DNA from: Streptococcus pantholopis
GTDB lineage: Bacteria; Bacillota; Bacilli; Lactobacillales; Streptococcaceae
DNA: 64,000 nucleotides
Direction of reading: 5' to 3'
NCBI RefSeq assembly: GCF_001642085.1
Contig: NZ_CP014699.1
Coordinates: 1,674,001-1,738,000 of the forward strand
This document shows, piece after piece, positions 9,782 through 20,424 of the stretch (the first letter of the stretch is position 1; every line of letters begins with the position of its first letter). Both the position numbers and the translations under genes were made by a program. The notes beneath the pieces were generated by a model. That model searched no databases and had not been told where the DNA came from. It saw only the letters and a program-made list of their open reading frames with translations.

Positions 9782-10114
9782 TGTAAGGCCTCCTATTTAT
9801 TTTTTGGGTTAAACCCATTACGTGTTCATTTTATCACTTTTTTAGTAAAATAGCCAGCTAAATTTAAAAGACCCCTATATTTTCTAATCGCAGGCAGCCT
9901 AGTCCACACGGATTCTCATTCCCCAGCCTGAGTTACCACAGACAGTTAAACACAGCTTTCTCTGGCGATAAAAGCCAGACGGCCATTTTCCCAAGGTCCT
10001 TTGCCAAATGCCATACAGCTAATTTTCGGTAAAGAAAGCGAACCCGTTTTTCCTTATCAGCTGTACCAGCAAAATCAAATGAAAGCCTAAAAAAAACTGT
10101 TTGTATCGGGAAAT
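9782..10114. other. Intergenic region with probable fba promoter
   Basis: The fba side holds an extended -10 (TGA then TAAAAT, 9828-9833) and the dyad in the leader. The rest, up to the stop of the DUF3021 gene, shows no gene, RNA or clear terminator. Confidence 0.35.
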
Positions 10115-10528
10115 TCAGCGCTTTAGATCTTCTGACTGTCTTTCTTGAAGTTTTCGGTTAATATGGCGGACCCTGTTATAAAAAACAAAATAAACCACAG
10201 CCCAGATGATTAAGTAGCTAGCAGCGTATTTTCCCAAAAAACTTAAATCAAAAACGTCCAAGGTGAAATTATTCAGGTAATTAAGAAGACCTACCAGACC
10301 GCACACGCCTAAGAAGTGCAGAAACAGCTGCCAAGCAAAGTTAGGACGTTCTAGCTCAAAAATCATACTTATCAAGCCGATCAAACCGCTGATCCAGACG
10401 ACATTGACAATCTGTGCAACCGTTTGATTCTCTGCCCCATTAAGTACTAAAGCTGCGGAATAGCTCAGACCGCCAAAACCGACTCCGATTAAAAAATACA
10501 GGACAGCAGTTTTCCAAGTGTTTTTCAT
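10115..10528 (-). CDS. DUF3021 four-helix membrane protein
   Basis: 137 residues with four hydrophobic segments (about residues 9-27, 40-57, 69-88, 99-118) and a basic C-terminal tail. This matches the DUF3021 family found next to LytTR regulators. It starts 9 bases after the LytTR gene, so it is co-transcribed. In S. mutans the related LytTR regulator/membrane-inhibitor pairs (HdrRM, BrsRM) work by the membrane protein restraining the regulator. That role here is inference from gene context and general architecture. Confidence 0.8.
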   Translation of the reverse strand: MKNTWKTAVLYFLIGVGFGGLSYSAALVLNGAENQTVAQIVNVVWISGLIGLISMIFELERPNFAWQLFLHFLGVCGLVGLLNYLNNFTLDVFDLSFLGKYAASYLIIWAVVYFVFYNRVRHINRKLQERQSEDLKR

Positions 10529-10537
10529 ATCTCTCCC

Positions 10538-10993
10538 TCACAATCCTAAAGCATTTTCCAAATGACGCAGATAGCGCCGGCTGACATCGGCCTTACGCTT
10601 ACCTGTTAAAATCGCCAGCATATTGCCGGAAAAGCTGGCCTCCAGGGCCTGCAGGTGATTGATGTTTATCAGACCATGTTTAGACACTTGAATAAAATCA
10701 GGATTATTAAGCCGCTCCTTAAATTTATAAAGTCTTTCTGTAATAATATAACGGCCCTTTAAAGTCTCCAAAATCAAGCTGTCAGCATCGACATCAACAA
10801 ACACCAGCTCATCAACTTTCAGCATTTCCAGACGGTCATTCGTTTTCAAGGGCAGAATAACCGGCGGTTTTGAATCGTATCGGCTCAAATAGGCTAATAT
10901 CCCTTGGACATCTGCTGTCAGCTCTTGGCTGCGAACCAGAACCTCAACTGCACCCGGGCGCAAGCTGTCATCTTTTTCAAAACGATAATCCAC
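10538..10993 (-). CDS. LytTR-domain DNA-binding regulator
   Basis: 151 residues without a receiver domain. The C-terminal LytTR domain (about residues 55-151) shows the family pattern of an ITERLYKFKERL segment, then FIQVSKHGLININHL and a terminal KADVSRRYLRHL. The N-terminal 50 residues are unassigned. It pairs with the downstream DUF3021 membrane protein, and an ABC exporter lies directly upstream on the same strand. Such two-gene LytTR systems often activate their own operon and neighbouring transporter or bacteriocin genes. I could not identify a convincing pair of LytTR direct repeats. Confidence 0.87.
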   Translation of the reverse strand: MDYRFEKDDSLRPGAVEVLVRSQELTADVQGILAYLSRYDSKPPVILPLKTNDRLEMLKVDELVFVDVDADSLILETLKGRYIITERLYKFKERLNNPDFIQVSKHGLININHLQALEASFSGNMLAILTGKRKADVSRRYLRHLENALGL

Positions 10994-11249
10994 AAAGCTC
11001 TCCTTTTTAATATGACACCGCTCCTAAGAATTCAAAAACAGTCTGACCAGTCTTGTCCATTCATTTTCAGATTTCAGACAAGGAAAACCGTCCAGCCATC
11101 AGCACAGAACCCTTGCAGGTCAGATAAGTTACCCTGCATATCAGGATTTTATTGAACTGTCTGCTTGAAAAACAAGAGGCAGCCTCCTCTTCTTAGGTCT
11201 TTAGAATCTGACTTTTTTCTTTTCAGAGGGGTGATTTCTTTTTATCAGT

Positions 11250-12095
11250 TTATCGTAAAAGCGGTTTTTTCACAAGCTGAAACAGGCTAAACAGAAGAAG
11301 GCTTAAAAAAGCGACACTGATAACAACTAAAGTGTTTTGAGAGAGGGTTGTCAGATCAGACCATTTCAGACCAATGCCCAAGTACTCCTTGACTGCAAGA
11401 GCTGACTGGCCTTTTCCGGCCAGTGTATCTGCTGTTAAAATCTGGCGGTAAGCAGCTGCTGCATAAGTTCCCGGCGTTAACTTTACCAGATACTGTGCAA
11501 AATTTGGCAGATTGCCGATTGGCAGATAAACCCCGACCAAGAAACCTGAGGCTGTCCCGATAATAACGGAAAAGCGCTCTGCTGCTTCAACGGTTTTAAA
11601 GAACTGTCCTATAAGAATCCCTGTTCCCGCTCCTAAAAAGGAAGTGACCAGCATAATCCCTACCAGCTGCAGAACCTGTGTCAGGCTGAGGGTCAGACCA
11701 TCCTGCCAGTAAAAGAAACCAGTCATAATCAGCAGCATAATAATCTGCATGACTGTTCCGATTGCACTGGCACTGATGAAATAGCCGAAATGCAGTTTGA
11801 GGCTGGAGGTATCAGTCAGCAGAAAATCAGCGAATTTCTGGCTTTCTTTGTCTTGAATCATACGGACAATCCCTGTCCAAGTTGTCGTAATGCTGGTAAC
11901 AGCTAATATCCCGCCTATAACCCATTTATCTAGAAGAATAGCCCCATTAGTCAGATTTCCCCAATCGTCCAGCATATTTTTTTGCAGAAAAACAATATAC
12001 AAAGCAAAGGCAATCCAGGCCCCCATCAGTGAAAAAAATACACTGGCCTTATTGCTGAAGTAAAGTGTTAAACTGCGTTTTACTGTTGCTCCCAT
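11250..12095 (-). CDS. ABC-2 type transporter permease
   Basis: 281 residues with six hydrophobic segments (about residues 19-35, 56-72, 105-130, 138-160, 170-190, 252-272), typical of ABC-2 exporters. Its ATG overlaps the TGA of the ATPase gene by one base, so the two are coupled. The substrate cannot be told from sequence; drug, peptide or envelope-lipid export are possible. The LytTR/DUF3021 pair follows 256 bases downstream, which suggests joint control. Confidence 0.88.
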   Translation of the reverse strand: MGATVKRSLTLYFSNKASVFFSLMGAWIAFALYIVFLQKNMLDDWGNLTNGAILLDKWVIGGILAVTSITTTWTGIVRMIQDKESQKFADFLLTDTSSLKLHFGYFISASAIGTVMQIIMLLIMTGFFYWQDGLTLSLTQVLQLVGIMLVTSFLGAGTGILIGQFFKTVEAAERFSVIIGTASGFLVGVYLPIGNLPNFAQYLVKLTPGTYAAAAYRQILTADTLAGKGQSALAVKEYLGIGLKWSDLTTLSQNTLVVISVAFLSLLLFSLFQLVKKPLLR

Positions 12096-12949
12096 CAGTC
12101 AATCTCCTTTCCTGTGATCGCGATAAAAGCATCATTAACGGTGCCCGGCTTAAATTCAAACGTAGTTAAAGCCTCTCGGTAACGACTGAGAACAGCAATC
12201 GCTTCCTGAGCGGTCAAACCTTCCGCTAAAAAACCAAGTTCTGTCTCGATTAAGGGATAAGAAAAATTCTCTAACAGCTGATTTGCTCTAGGTACTAAGT
12301 ACAGTTTATTCTTGGCATATTTCTTTTTCAAATCCATGGCTGTCCCCTGAGCAAGAACCTGTCCTTGCTCAATAATGTAGGTTAATTCTGCATTTTCAGC
12401 TTCTTCCAAATAATGGGTGGTTAAGAAAATCGTCAGCCCCTGTTCTTTTTTCAAACGATAAAGCAAGTTCCAAATCATCTGCCGCGTCTGAATATCCAGC
12501 CCTGTTGTCGGCTCGTCAAGAAAGAGTAGATCCGGTTTATTGAGCAGTGCACGGGCAATGTCAGCCCGTCTGCGCTGCCCTCCGGAAAGCGTCCCGTACT
12601 TCTGGCCGAGAAAACCATTCAGTCCTGTCAAATCCAGCAAATCGGTCAGCCATCTCTTATCCATTTGCTTATAAAGCCCGGCCCGATTATAAAGATTGGC
12701 TTTGACAGTCAGCTCATCATCCAGAACACTGTCTTGAAAAACCATCCCCATTTTGATTCCGGGTGCCAGCCGCACTTCTCCAGAGCTTGGTTTTAATAGA
12801 CCTGTCAGCATCTTAATCGTAGTGGATTTTCCGGCACCGTTAGTACCCAGATAGGCAACCAAACTTCCTTTAGGAACAGTTAGATTTAATCGCTTAACAA
12901 CCGTTTTGTCCCCGTATGTTTTTGTTAAGTTCTTCGTCTCAATAAGCAT
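12095..12949 (-). CDS. ABC transporter ATP-binding protein (DrrA/CcmA type)
   Basis: I place the start at the ATG at 12949, seven bases after a GGAGG Shine-Dalgarno. An in-frame GTG five codons earlier is less likely. 284 residues. Walker A is GTNGAGKST, the signature is LSGGQRRR, and Walker B is LLFLDEPTTGLD followed by the H-loop TTHYLEEAE. The C-terminal extension (about residues 215-284) is typical of the drug-exporter subgroup. It drives the permease encoded next. Confidence 0.92.
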   Translation of the reverse strand: MLIETKNLTKTYGDKTVVKRLNLTVPKGSLVAYLGTNGAGKSTTIKMLTGLLKPSSGEVRLAPGIKMGMVFQDSVLDDELTVKANLYNRAGLYKQMDKRWLTDLLDLTGLNGFLGQKYGTLSGGQRRRADIARALLNKPDLLFLDEPTTGLDIQTRQMIWNLLYRLKKEQGLTIFLTTHYLEEAENAELTYIIEQGQVLAQGTAMDLKKKYAKNKLYLVPRANQLLENFSYPLIETELGFLAEGLTAQEAIAVLSRYREALTTFEFKPGTVNDAFIAITGKEID

Positions 12950-13150
12950 ATCTTTGTCCTCCACAGCTTTATCCTAGCAAAAAAACAGCCCTGATGGCTG
13001 CTTTTTTCGCTAAGCGGTTAAAAAACACCGGTAAGCGGCAGAAAGATAAAAAAACCTGTCTGTACCCTAAGCAGCACCTGCTGTTAATAATGCAGCCTTG
13101 GGCAGCACAGCTTGAATGTTTTCATAAATTCTGTTTAACTGCGGAAACAC

Positions 13151-13178
13151 AAAAAAGCCAGGCTATAGCCTGGCTGCT
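13151..13178 (-). terminator. Terminator after tRNA-Leu
   Basis: AGCCAGGC and GCCTGGCT arms with a TATA loop and a T run on the minus strand, directly past the tRNA. Confidence 0.85.
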
Positions 13179-13180
13179 TT

Positions 13181-13266
13181 TGCGGAAAGAGGGACTTGAA
13201 CCCTCACGACCTAAAGCGGTCACAGGATCCTTAGTCCTGCGCGTCTGCCAATTCCGCCATTCCCGC
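13181..13266 (-). tRNA. tRNA-Leu (anticodon AAG)
   Basis: 86-nt class II tRNA with a long variable arm. The acceptor GCGGGAA pairs with TTTCCGC. The anticodon stem CAGGA/TCCTG encloses the loop CTAAGGA, giving AAG, which reads CTT and, after A-to-I editing, CTC. CCA is not encoded. It is followed by a terminator. Confidence 0.93.
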
Positions 13267-13409
13267 GTGACAACAAAGATAATTATATCAATTACTATCA
13301 GGGTTGTCAACATCTTTTTTCAAAATATCATTCTATCGTGTGAAAGTGACAGTCTCAGTGAGATTGACGGGGAAAGCACAGCTCCTCAGCCAGCCGTTCT
13401 TATCACCCT

Positions 13410-15032
<1,623 letters not shown>

Positions 15033-15105
15033 TTAAAAGCATACAGTAAAATTCAAATAGCAACAAATCATAATATTAGGGAACAGACAGATGCCTGTTA
15101 AGCTT

Positions 15106-15138
15106 AAAAAACAAAATAGCTCCCTATTGCTAGGGAGC
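15106..15138 (-). terminator. pyrG leader attenuator
   Basis: GCTCCCT (15132-15138 on the minus strand) pairs with AGGGAGC (15119-15125), followed by TATTTTGTTTTTT. It lies about 27 nt after the predicted transcript start and about 85 bases before the pyrG start codon. The 5' arm contains a CUCCCU tract able to pair with a poly-G 5' end. Confidence 0.82.
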
Positions 15139-15164
15139 ATTTTCCGACCTCATCAAGAGGTGCC

Positions 15165-15201
15165 CAATAATAAATATAAACTATCTTACAGTATTTGTCA
15201 A
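15165..15201 (-). promoter_or_regulatory. pyrG promoter with GGGC start
   Basis: TTGACA (15196-15201) and TATATT (15173-15178) are 17 bases apart on the minus strand. Seven bases later the sequence reads GGGCACC, start at about 15165. In Bacillus subtilis a GGGC start lets polymerase add extra G when CTP is low, and these G disable the attenuator. Confidence 0.85.
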
Positions 15202-15341
15202 ATCCCTTTTATATCATTTGATTAAACAGCACTGACCAAGGAAAAGAGAACAATTAGTACAGTAAACTAAAGCAACTAAAAAATCACAATATTGATAAAC
15301 ACTAAATAGTTTTCAGTGCAAGCAGCTAACAGTAATTGTCT

Positions 15342-15371
15342 AAAAAAGGAGAAGACTTGCAGCTCTTCTCC
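15342..15371 (-). terminator. Terminator of rpoE
   Basis: GGAGAAGA and TCTTCTCC arms around an eight-base loop, with six T on the minus strand, 45 bases past rpoE. Confidence 0.85.
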
Positions 15372-15415
15372 AGATTCTAAAACTTAATTAGGTCACTATA
15401 ATAAACAAACTTTTA

Positions 15416-16009
15416 TTAACTGTTCTCAGTTTCCTCCCGCTCAAACTCCTCATCCTCTTCGTCATCGTCCTCTTCATTGAGCTCAACATCCTCATCTAAG
15501 TCGTCATCAGGAATAATTTCATTGATTTCCGAATCATAAGAGTCCACTTCATCCTTCTCATCATCCGGATTTTCTTCTTCATATTCCACTTCCTGGTCAG
15601 CCGGTGTAAAATCTTCATCTTCCGGGTCATCATCTCTGTAGTCAATAGCATCTTCATCACCATCCATGAAGGCATTGACCCGTTTTTTCTTACGCTTAGG
15701 CGCACCTTCTTCGTGATCCTCAAGTGTAATGATTTCTTCATCAATCTCGTCAACAGCATACCATGAGCGCAGACCCCACTTATTTTCACCAAGCGGGATG
15801 AAACTGCCGTCAGTATTCAAATCAGCATAGAAAAAAGGGAGTGATTCACGAATATCCTGATCTGTTTTTCCCAGATAACTTTGGATGTCATTAACAAGGT
15901 CGCTAAAATGCATTTCACTATCACGGCCGCGCTCCTCCAAAATAGCCCGAGCAACCTCAATCATTGAAAGCTCATCTTTTTCCTGTCCAGCTAATACTTC
16001 TAATTCCAA
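15416..16009 (-). CDS. rpoE: RNA polymerase delta subunit
   Basis: I choose a TTG start at 16009 because an AAAGGAGAAGG Shine-Dalgarno sits just before it and the protein then begins with the family N-terminus [16 protein letters not shown]. The longer frame to 16054 would run into the repeat. 197 residues: an N-terminal HARE-HTH domain (about 1-90) and a long disordered acidic tail of Asp and Glu (about 100-197). Delta lowers non-specific RNA binding by polymerase and aids recycling. Nothing but repeat lies upstream for over 300 bases, so the promoter must lie in or beyond the repeat array. Confidence 0.93.
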   Translation of the reverse strand: MELEVLAGQEKDELSMIEVARAILEERGRDSEMHFSDLVNDIQSYLGKTDQDIRESLPFFYADLNTDGSFIPLGENKWGLRSWYAVDEIDEEIITLEDHEEGAPKRKKKRVNAFMDGDEDAIDYRDDDPEDEDFTPADQEVEYEEENPDDEKDEVDSYDSEINEIIPDDDLDEDVELNEEDDDEEDEEFEREETENS

Positions 16010-16027
16010 AATCCTTCTCCTTTTAAC

Positions 16028-16360
16028 AAGATACAAAGGCCGTTTAAAGCTCACAGCAAAAATAGGAAAACTGACGAAGAGTCGCTAAGACTCTAGGAAG
16101 TTTTATCTTTTTTGCAAAGAGCTTAGGCCGTGTTCAATTACACAAGATACAAAGGCCGTTTAAAGCTCACAGCAAAAATAGGAAAATTGACGAAGAGTCG
16201 CTAAGACTCTAGGAAATTTTATCTTTTTTGCACAGCTCTTAGGCCGTGTTCAATTACACAAGATACAAGGCCGTTTAAAGAGCAAAGCAAAAGGCGGTAA
16301 GCCAGAAATCTGTGATTTCGTCTGCCACCCCTACCAAGACGGCTAAACATAAGCGGAAAA
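16028..16360. repeat. Tandem hairpin-repeat array (2 full units plus a truncated one)
   Basis: Units begin at 16028, 16144 and 16260. The first two are 116 bases each and nearly identical, with outer arms GCTC-GCAAAAATAGGAAAACT pairing TTTTATC-TTTTTTGC-GAGC and inner AGAGTC/GACTCT. They differ by paired changes (c16071 with g16100 becomes t16187 with a16216). The third opens with the same left end, then the GGCGGTAAGCCAGAAATC subtype interior, and decays. The left end lies 8 bases from the rpoE Shine-Dalgarno. Confidence 0.85.
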
Positions 16361-16530
16361 ATTTAGCCCTCTAAATCATTTCAAGCGCTTCCCGCAGACA
16401 TACAGCTATGCACTTTTTAATCTATACAGCCTTAGCTCTGTACTCAGTGTTACAGTGCCTTCTGTCTTCATATATTTTGCATTCTCTATTTTACGCTAAA
16501 AATCACTTTTCGTCAAAACATTTACCATTT

Positions 16531-17202
16531 TTACTCCTGGGAATTTCTCTGCTTAATCAGGTCTAGAACTTCTTTCATATCTCTGGCCTTTGTATCGGCT
16601 TGAGACTGGTCAACAGCCATTCTTTTTTCTTCATAAGCAATTGTATAAATCCCAGCGCTTTTAGCCGCTTTAATTCCGGAAGGCGAGTCCTCCACTACCA
16701 GCGCTTGAGAAGGAAATAAATCAAAATAGTTTAAGACAAACTGATAAATAGCTGGATCGGGCTTGCTTTTGGGAAAATCTTCACCGCTGACAACTAAATC
16801 AAAGGCCTCTTTAATCCCGCAGTTTTTCAAAATATCTAAAAGATATGATTTCTGCGTTGATGAAGCAACCGCAAGCGATATATGCTGTGCTTTGGCGTAC
16901 TGTAAAATTGCTGTGATGTCTGTTCTAAACAAAGGCAGGTAGGCAGCGGGATGATATTTTTTCTGCTCAATCCTTCTGAGCCCCTGTTCAATATCATCAA
17001 AAGTCAGATGCGTCTTGGTAAGTGCCTTGATCCGAGCCAGTAAATCCTGCCCAGAACGTCCGACTAAATGAGAAAAATCGTCATGAGTCAATTGCTCAGG
17101 AAATGAGGAAAGAGATTTAATATAAGCGCTCTGAAGCTGAAAATCCAAATATTCCGTATCAACAATGACCCCATCCATGTCAAAAATAATAGCTTTTATC
17201 AT
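16531..17202 (-). CDS. HAD-superfamily phosphatase/phosphomutase (PgmB-like)
   Basis: I start at the ATG at 17202, after a GGGAG Shine-Dalgarno, so that the catalytic motif I IIFDMDG lies at the N-terminus. 223 residues. Motif II is the SS in VASSTQK, motif III is a Lys in SKPDPAIY, and motif IV is VVEDSPSGIKAA. An alpha-helical cap lies between motifs I and II (subclass IA). The cap and DMDGVIVDTE resemble beta-phosphoglucomutase and sugar-phosphate phosphatases, but the substrate is not settled. There is no operon partner. Confidence 0.85.
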   Translation of the reverse strand: MIKAIIFDMDGVIVDTEYLDFQLQSAYIKSLSSFPEQLTHDDFSHLVGRSGQDLLARIKALTKTHLTFDDIEQGLRRIEQKKYHPAAYLPLFRTDITAILQYAKAQHISLAVASSTQKSYLLDILKNCGIKEAFDLVVSGEDFPKSKPDPAIYQFVLNYFDLFPSQALVVEDSPSGIKAAKSAGIYTIAYEEKRMAVDQSQADTKARDMKEVLDLIKQRNSQE

Positions 17203-17361
17203 AGCAACTCCCGGCTTTAGCAATAAATTCAGCCGTCCTGGCTGCAGCAGCTGCAGAGCCAATCAGGCAGAAGCTCTTTTATACCTCCAGTATAGCAAAA
17301 TAATCAAAGAAGAACCATTTATAATTAAGACTTTAACAGTCACTATAAAAAGGCAGACATA

Positions 17362-17389
17362 AAAAACCAGATGCAGCCATCTGGTTTTT
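17362..17389 (-). terminator. Terminator of tig
   Basis: Twelve-base perfect arms AAAAACCAGATG/CATCTGGTTTTT with a four-base loop, just past the tig stop. Confidence 0.88.
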
Positions 17390-17393
17390 AGCT

Positions 17394-18677
17394 TTATTTT
17401 ACTTTTGCTGTGCTTGTCACTGCTTCGACCGCTTTTTTCATTGCAATATCATGTTTAAGCATATCTGCTGAAAGAAGATTGCGAACCTGTTCGTTAGGCA
17501 TATTGTATTCAGCAGCAAGTTCTGTAACTTCTTTTTCAATTTCTTCTTCTGTTGCTTCAAAATCTTCAGCCTTAGCAATCGCTTCAATGACGAGATTAGT
17601 CTTGGTCCGTTTTTCAGCATCGACTTCATATTGTTTATGAAGGTCTTCCTCAGTCGTTCCTGTCAACTGATAATACATTTCTGGTGAAATACCTTGACGC
17701 TGCATATTATTCATAAATTCATTCATTGCACGATGAACTTCTGCGTCAACCATTTCTTCAGGCAGTTCAACAATCTCAGCATTTTCAACAGCCAATTCAA
17801 GCGCAGCACCTTCAACAGCATCATCATAAGCTTTTTTCTTATCAGCTGCTAATTCGTCCCGATATTTAGCTTTCAGCTCTTCAAGGGTTTCCACCTCTTC
17901 ATCGATATCTTTTGCCAGTTCATCATCAAGCTCCGGTACTTCTTTTGCCTTTACTTCATGAACAGTTGTGACAAATTTTGCCGCCTTGCCGGCCAAATCT
18001 TCAGATTGGTAATCTTCTGGGAATGTCACATTGACATCAAGGGTTTCCCCTGCCTTGCTGCCGACCAGCTGTTCTTCAAAACCAGGTATGAACTGTCCTG
18101 AACCAAGTTCAAGAGAGAAATTATCCCCTTTGCCGCCATCAAATTCAACACCATCAACTGAACCGACAAAGTCAATAACAACAGTATCCCCTTCTTCAGC
18201 AGCATCATCTTTAAGAACGAGTTCAGCTAGATTATTGCGCTCAGCTTCAACCTTTTGATCAATTTCAGCATCAGTCACTTCCTGATCGACATCAACTGAT
18301 ACCTCAAGATTTTTATAATCACCAAGCTTAACTTCCGGCTTAGTTACCACTTCGGCTGTCAAAGTCCAGTCTGCCCCTTTTTCCATTGACTTAACATCAA
18401 TCTTCGGCTGTGCCACAACATCAAGTCCTAATTCAGCAACTGCTGCATCATAGGCTGCAGGCAAAATAGCATTGAGAGTATCCTCATACAGGGCTTCTTC
18501 CCCAAACCTCTGATTAAAAATTGCACGCGGTATACGCCCTTTACGGAATCCTGGGACGTTCAAGTCTTTTTTTACTTTATTGAATGTCTGATCCAGCGCC
18601 GGCTGAATCTTATCCTGACCGATTGTGAATGTAATGAGACCACGATTTGTAGCTGTATTTTCAAATGATGTTGACAT
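17394..18677 (-). CDS. tig: Trigger factor (ribosome-associated chaperone)
   Basis: 427 residues, full length. Domains in order: an N-terminal ribosome-binding domain with the signature [14 protein letters not shown] (about 43-56), an FKBP-type prolyl isomerase domain (about 160-245, with [14 protein letters not shown]), and a C-terminal helical chaperone domain. It binds nascent chains at the ribosome exit. It is a single-gene unit with its own strong terminator. Its N-terminus matches the family and it has an AAGGAG Shine-Dalgarno. Confidence 0.97.
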   Translation of the reverse strand: MSTSFENTATNRGLITFTIGQDKIQPALDQTFNKVKKDLNVPGFRKGRIPRAIFNQRFGEEALYEDTLNAILPAAYDAAVAELGLDVVAQPKIDVKSMEKGADWTLTAEVVTKPEVKLGDYKNLEVSVDVDQEVTDAEIDQKVEAERNNLAELVLKDDAAEEGDTVVIDFVGSVDGVEFDGGKGDNFSLELGSGQFIPGFEEQLVGSKAGETLDVNVTFPEDYQSEDLAGKAAKFVTTVHEVKAKEVPELDDELAKDIDEEVETLEELKAKYRDELAADKKKAYDDAVEGAALELAVENAEIVELPEEMVDAEVHRAMNEFMNNMQRQGISPEMYYQLTGTTEEDLHKQYEVDAEKRTKTNLVIEAIAKAEDFEATEEEIEKEVTELAAEYNMPNEQVRNLLSADMLKHDIAMKKAVEAVTSTAKVK

Positions 18678-18906
18678 TGCAGTCGTTTCTCCTTAAAATT
18701 ATTTAGATACAGTTTAGTTTACCATATTTCATGAGCTTTTAAAAGTTTTTTTATACAAATTTCTTTCATCTGAAAAAATTTGAGGAGGGATTAGTCAAAA
18801 TGACAATGACTTTCTGCTGCTTTTTTGACAGACCGTTATAGCCTGAACGCCGCTCAAAAAACTGTCTTCTCTTTTCGTTTTGCTGTTTTTTTGATAAACT
18901 AAGCTT

Positions 18907-19764
18907 ATGGCTATTATAACAAGATATATCGAGCAGCTTCATCTGGACGATTTGGCTGTTGAGGCCCTTTCAAAGCTGGTCTCCTTGCTGCTCTTGCTGC
19001 TTTTATTTTTTATTAGCAAACGAATCCTGTCCCATATCCTAAACCAGACGATTGGCAAATCGCTGTCTTTTATACGTCAGAATAAAGCCCGACAGCAGAC
19101 CATTGTTAAGCTGTCAAACAATATCATGAATTATGGGCTTTATTTTCTTCTCCTTTACTGGACATTAACAATTTTGGGAGTCCCGGTTTCCAGCCTCTTG
19201 GCTGGAGCAGGGCTCGCCGGCCTGGCAGTCGGTCTTGGAGCTCAGGGCTTTCTCTCAGATGTGGTTAACGGTTTTTTTATTCTTCTGGAAAACCAGTATG
19301 ATGTCGGCGATTCTGTTGAAATCGGCTCAATCGCGGGCAATGTTACCAATCTTGGTATCCGTACAACTCAGGTTCGCGGGTTTGACGGGACGCTCCACTT
19401 TATCCCCAATCGGGAAATTTTGCTTGTCAGCAATAAATCGCGCGGCAATATGCGGGCACAGATCGATATTCCGATTTATGCTCATGCCAATCTGGAAAAA
19501 ATCACTGATATCATAGAAACAGTCAACAAAAAACAGCTGCCAAACTACCCAGAAATTGTTGACAATCCAGTAATTCTGGGGCTGCAAACCAATCAAGCTG
19601 GACAGTTGGTTTTTCGCATTCATATTTTTGTTCAAAACGGTCAGCAAAATCGAATTTACTCAGTCTTTTATGGCTTTTATCAAGAAGCCTTGACTGCAGA
19701 CGGTATTCAGCTGCCAACAATCAACACTTTTAAAGATCAGTCTCTTCCAGCCGCTAAAGGCTGA
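18907..19764 (+). CDS. Small-conductance mechanosensitive channel (MscS family)
   Basis: 285 residues on the plus strand. Three membrane segments (about residues 20-40, 72-95, 98-125). The third is the Gly/Ala-rich pore helix (AGAGLAGLAVGLGAQGF), followed by the beta domain with GNVTNLGIRTTQVR and the cytoplasmic cage. It opens under membrane tension to release solutes at osmotic downshock. The Shine-Dalgarno is weak. It is convergent with the DUF436 gene, and the two share one bidirectional terminator. Confidence 0.92.
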   Translation: MAIITRYIEQLHLDDLAVEALSKLVSLLLLLLLFFISKRILSHILNQTIGKSLSFIRQNKARQQTIVKLSNNIMNYGLYFLLLYWTLTILGVPVSSLLAGAGLAGLAVGLGAQGFLSDVVNGFFILLENQYDVGDSVEIGSIAGNVTNLGIRTTQVRGFDGTLHFIPNREILLVSNKSRGNMRAQIDIPIYAHANLEKITDIIETVNKKQLPNYPEIVDNPVILGLQTNQAGQLVFRIHIFVQNGQQNRIYSVFYGFYQEALTADGIQLPTINTFKDQSLPAAKG

Positions 19765-19774
19765 CAGGCTTATC

Positions 19775-19818
19775 AAAAAAAGGACAGGCCCCATGATTGT
19801 GAGGTCTGTCCTTTTTTT
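19775..19818. terminator. Bidirectional terminator, mscS and DUF436 operon
   Basis: AAAAAAAGGACAGGCC pairs with GGTCTGTCCTTTTTTT with one mismatch. It has T runs on both strands and sits between two convergent genes. Confidence 0.9.
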
Positions 19819-19821
19819 ATC

Positions 19822-20385
19822 TCAAAATTTCCGAATCGGATCTTGACTGTGCTGAGCTCGCGCTCCGCCTACCAATTTAGGACGGCTGGCAAGCGCCGTC
19901 ACATGGGCTCCCCCCAACTCACGTTCCAGAGGGATGAGCGGGACTTGTACACGCTTAACATGCATCCCGATTGATGTATCACCGATATCAAGTCCGGCAT
20001 CGGCAGTCACTTCCTCCACTTCAACAGGATCAGTCATAAATTTAAAAGCTGCAAGCTGTCCGCTTCCGCCAGCATGAACTGTCGGCAGAACATTGACAAC
20101 CTCCAGGCCCTTGCTTTCTGCTGCTGCACGTTCAACGACCAGAGCGCGGTTAATATGCTCACACCCCTGAACCGCCAAATACACACCGGATTTGGCAACT
20201 TCTTCCATAATAGTTTTAACGATGACTTCACCAATTTCAAGATTGGAATTCTTTCCGATTAAGCCGCCGGCAACCTCACTGGAAGACAGGCCTAAAACAA
20301 AAATCTGGTCTTTTTTAATCGCACTGCGCTCAATAATATCAGCTGCAATGCGTCTGGTTTCCTTTTCCAGTATTTTCAAATCCAT
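19822..20385 (-). CDS. DUF436 / TIGR01440 family protein (YwlG-like)
   Basis: 187 residues, close to the family length, with the conserved patterns [30 protein letters not shown] and [18 protein letters not shown]. There is no membrane segment. The biochemical function of the family is not known to me. Here it is the last gene of truA - kinase - ECF component - this gene, 39 bases after the ECF gene, so a link to vitamin or cofactor salvage is possible but only by context. Confidence 0.85.
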   Translation of the reverse strand: MDLKILEKETRRIAADIIERSAIKKDQIFVLGLSSSEVAGGLIGKNSNLEIGEVIVKTIMEEVAKSGVYLAVQGCEHINRALVVERAAAESKGLEVVNVLPTVHAGGSGQLAAFKFMTDPVEVEEVTADAGLDIGDTSIGMHVKRVQVPLIPLERELGGAHVTALASRPKLVGGARAQHSQDPIRKF

Positions 20386-20424
20386 AGATAAACTTCCTCT
20401 CTTAATAACTGGCAGCAGCCAAAT

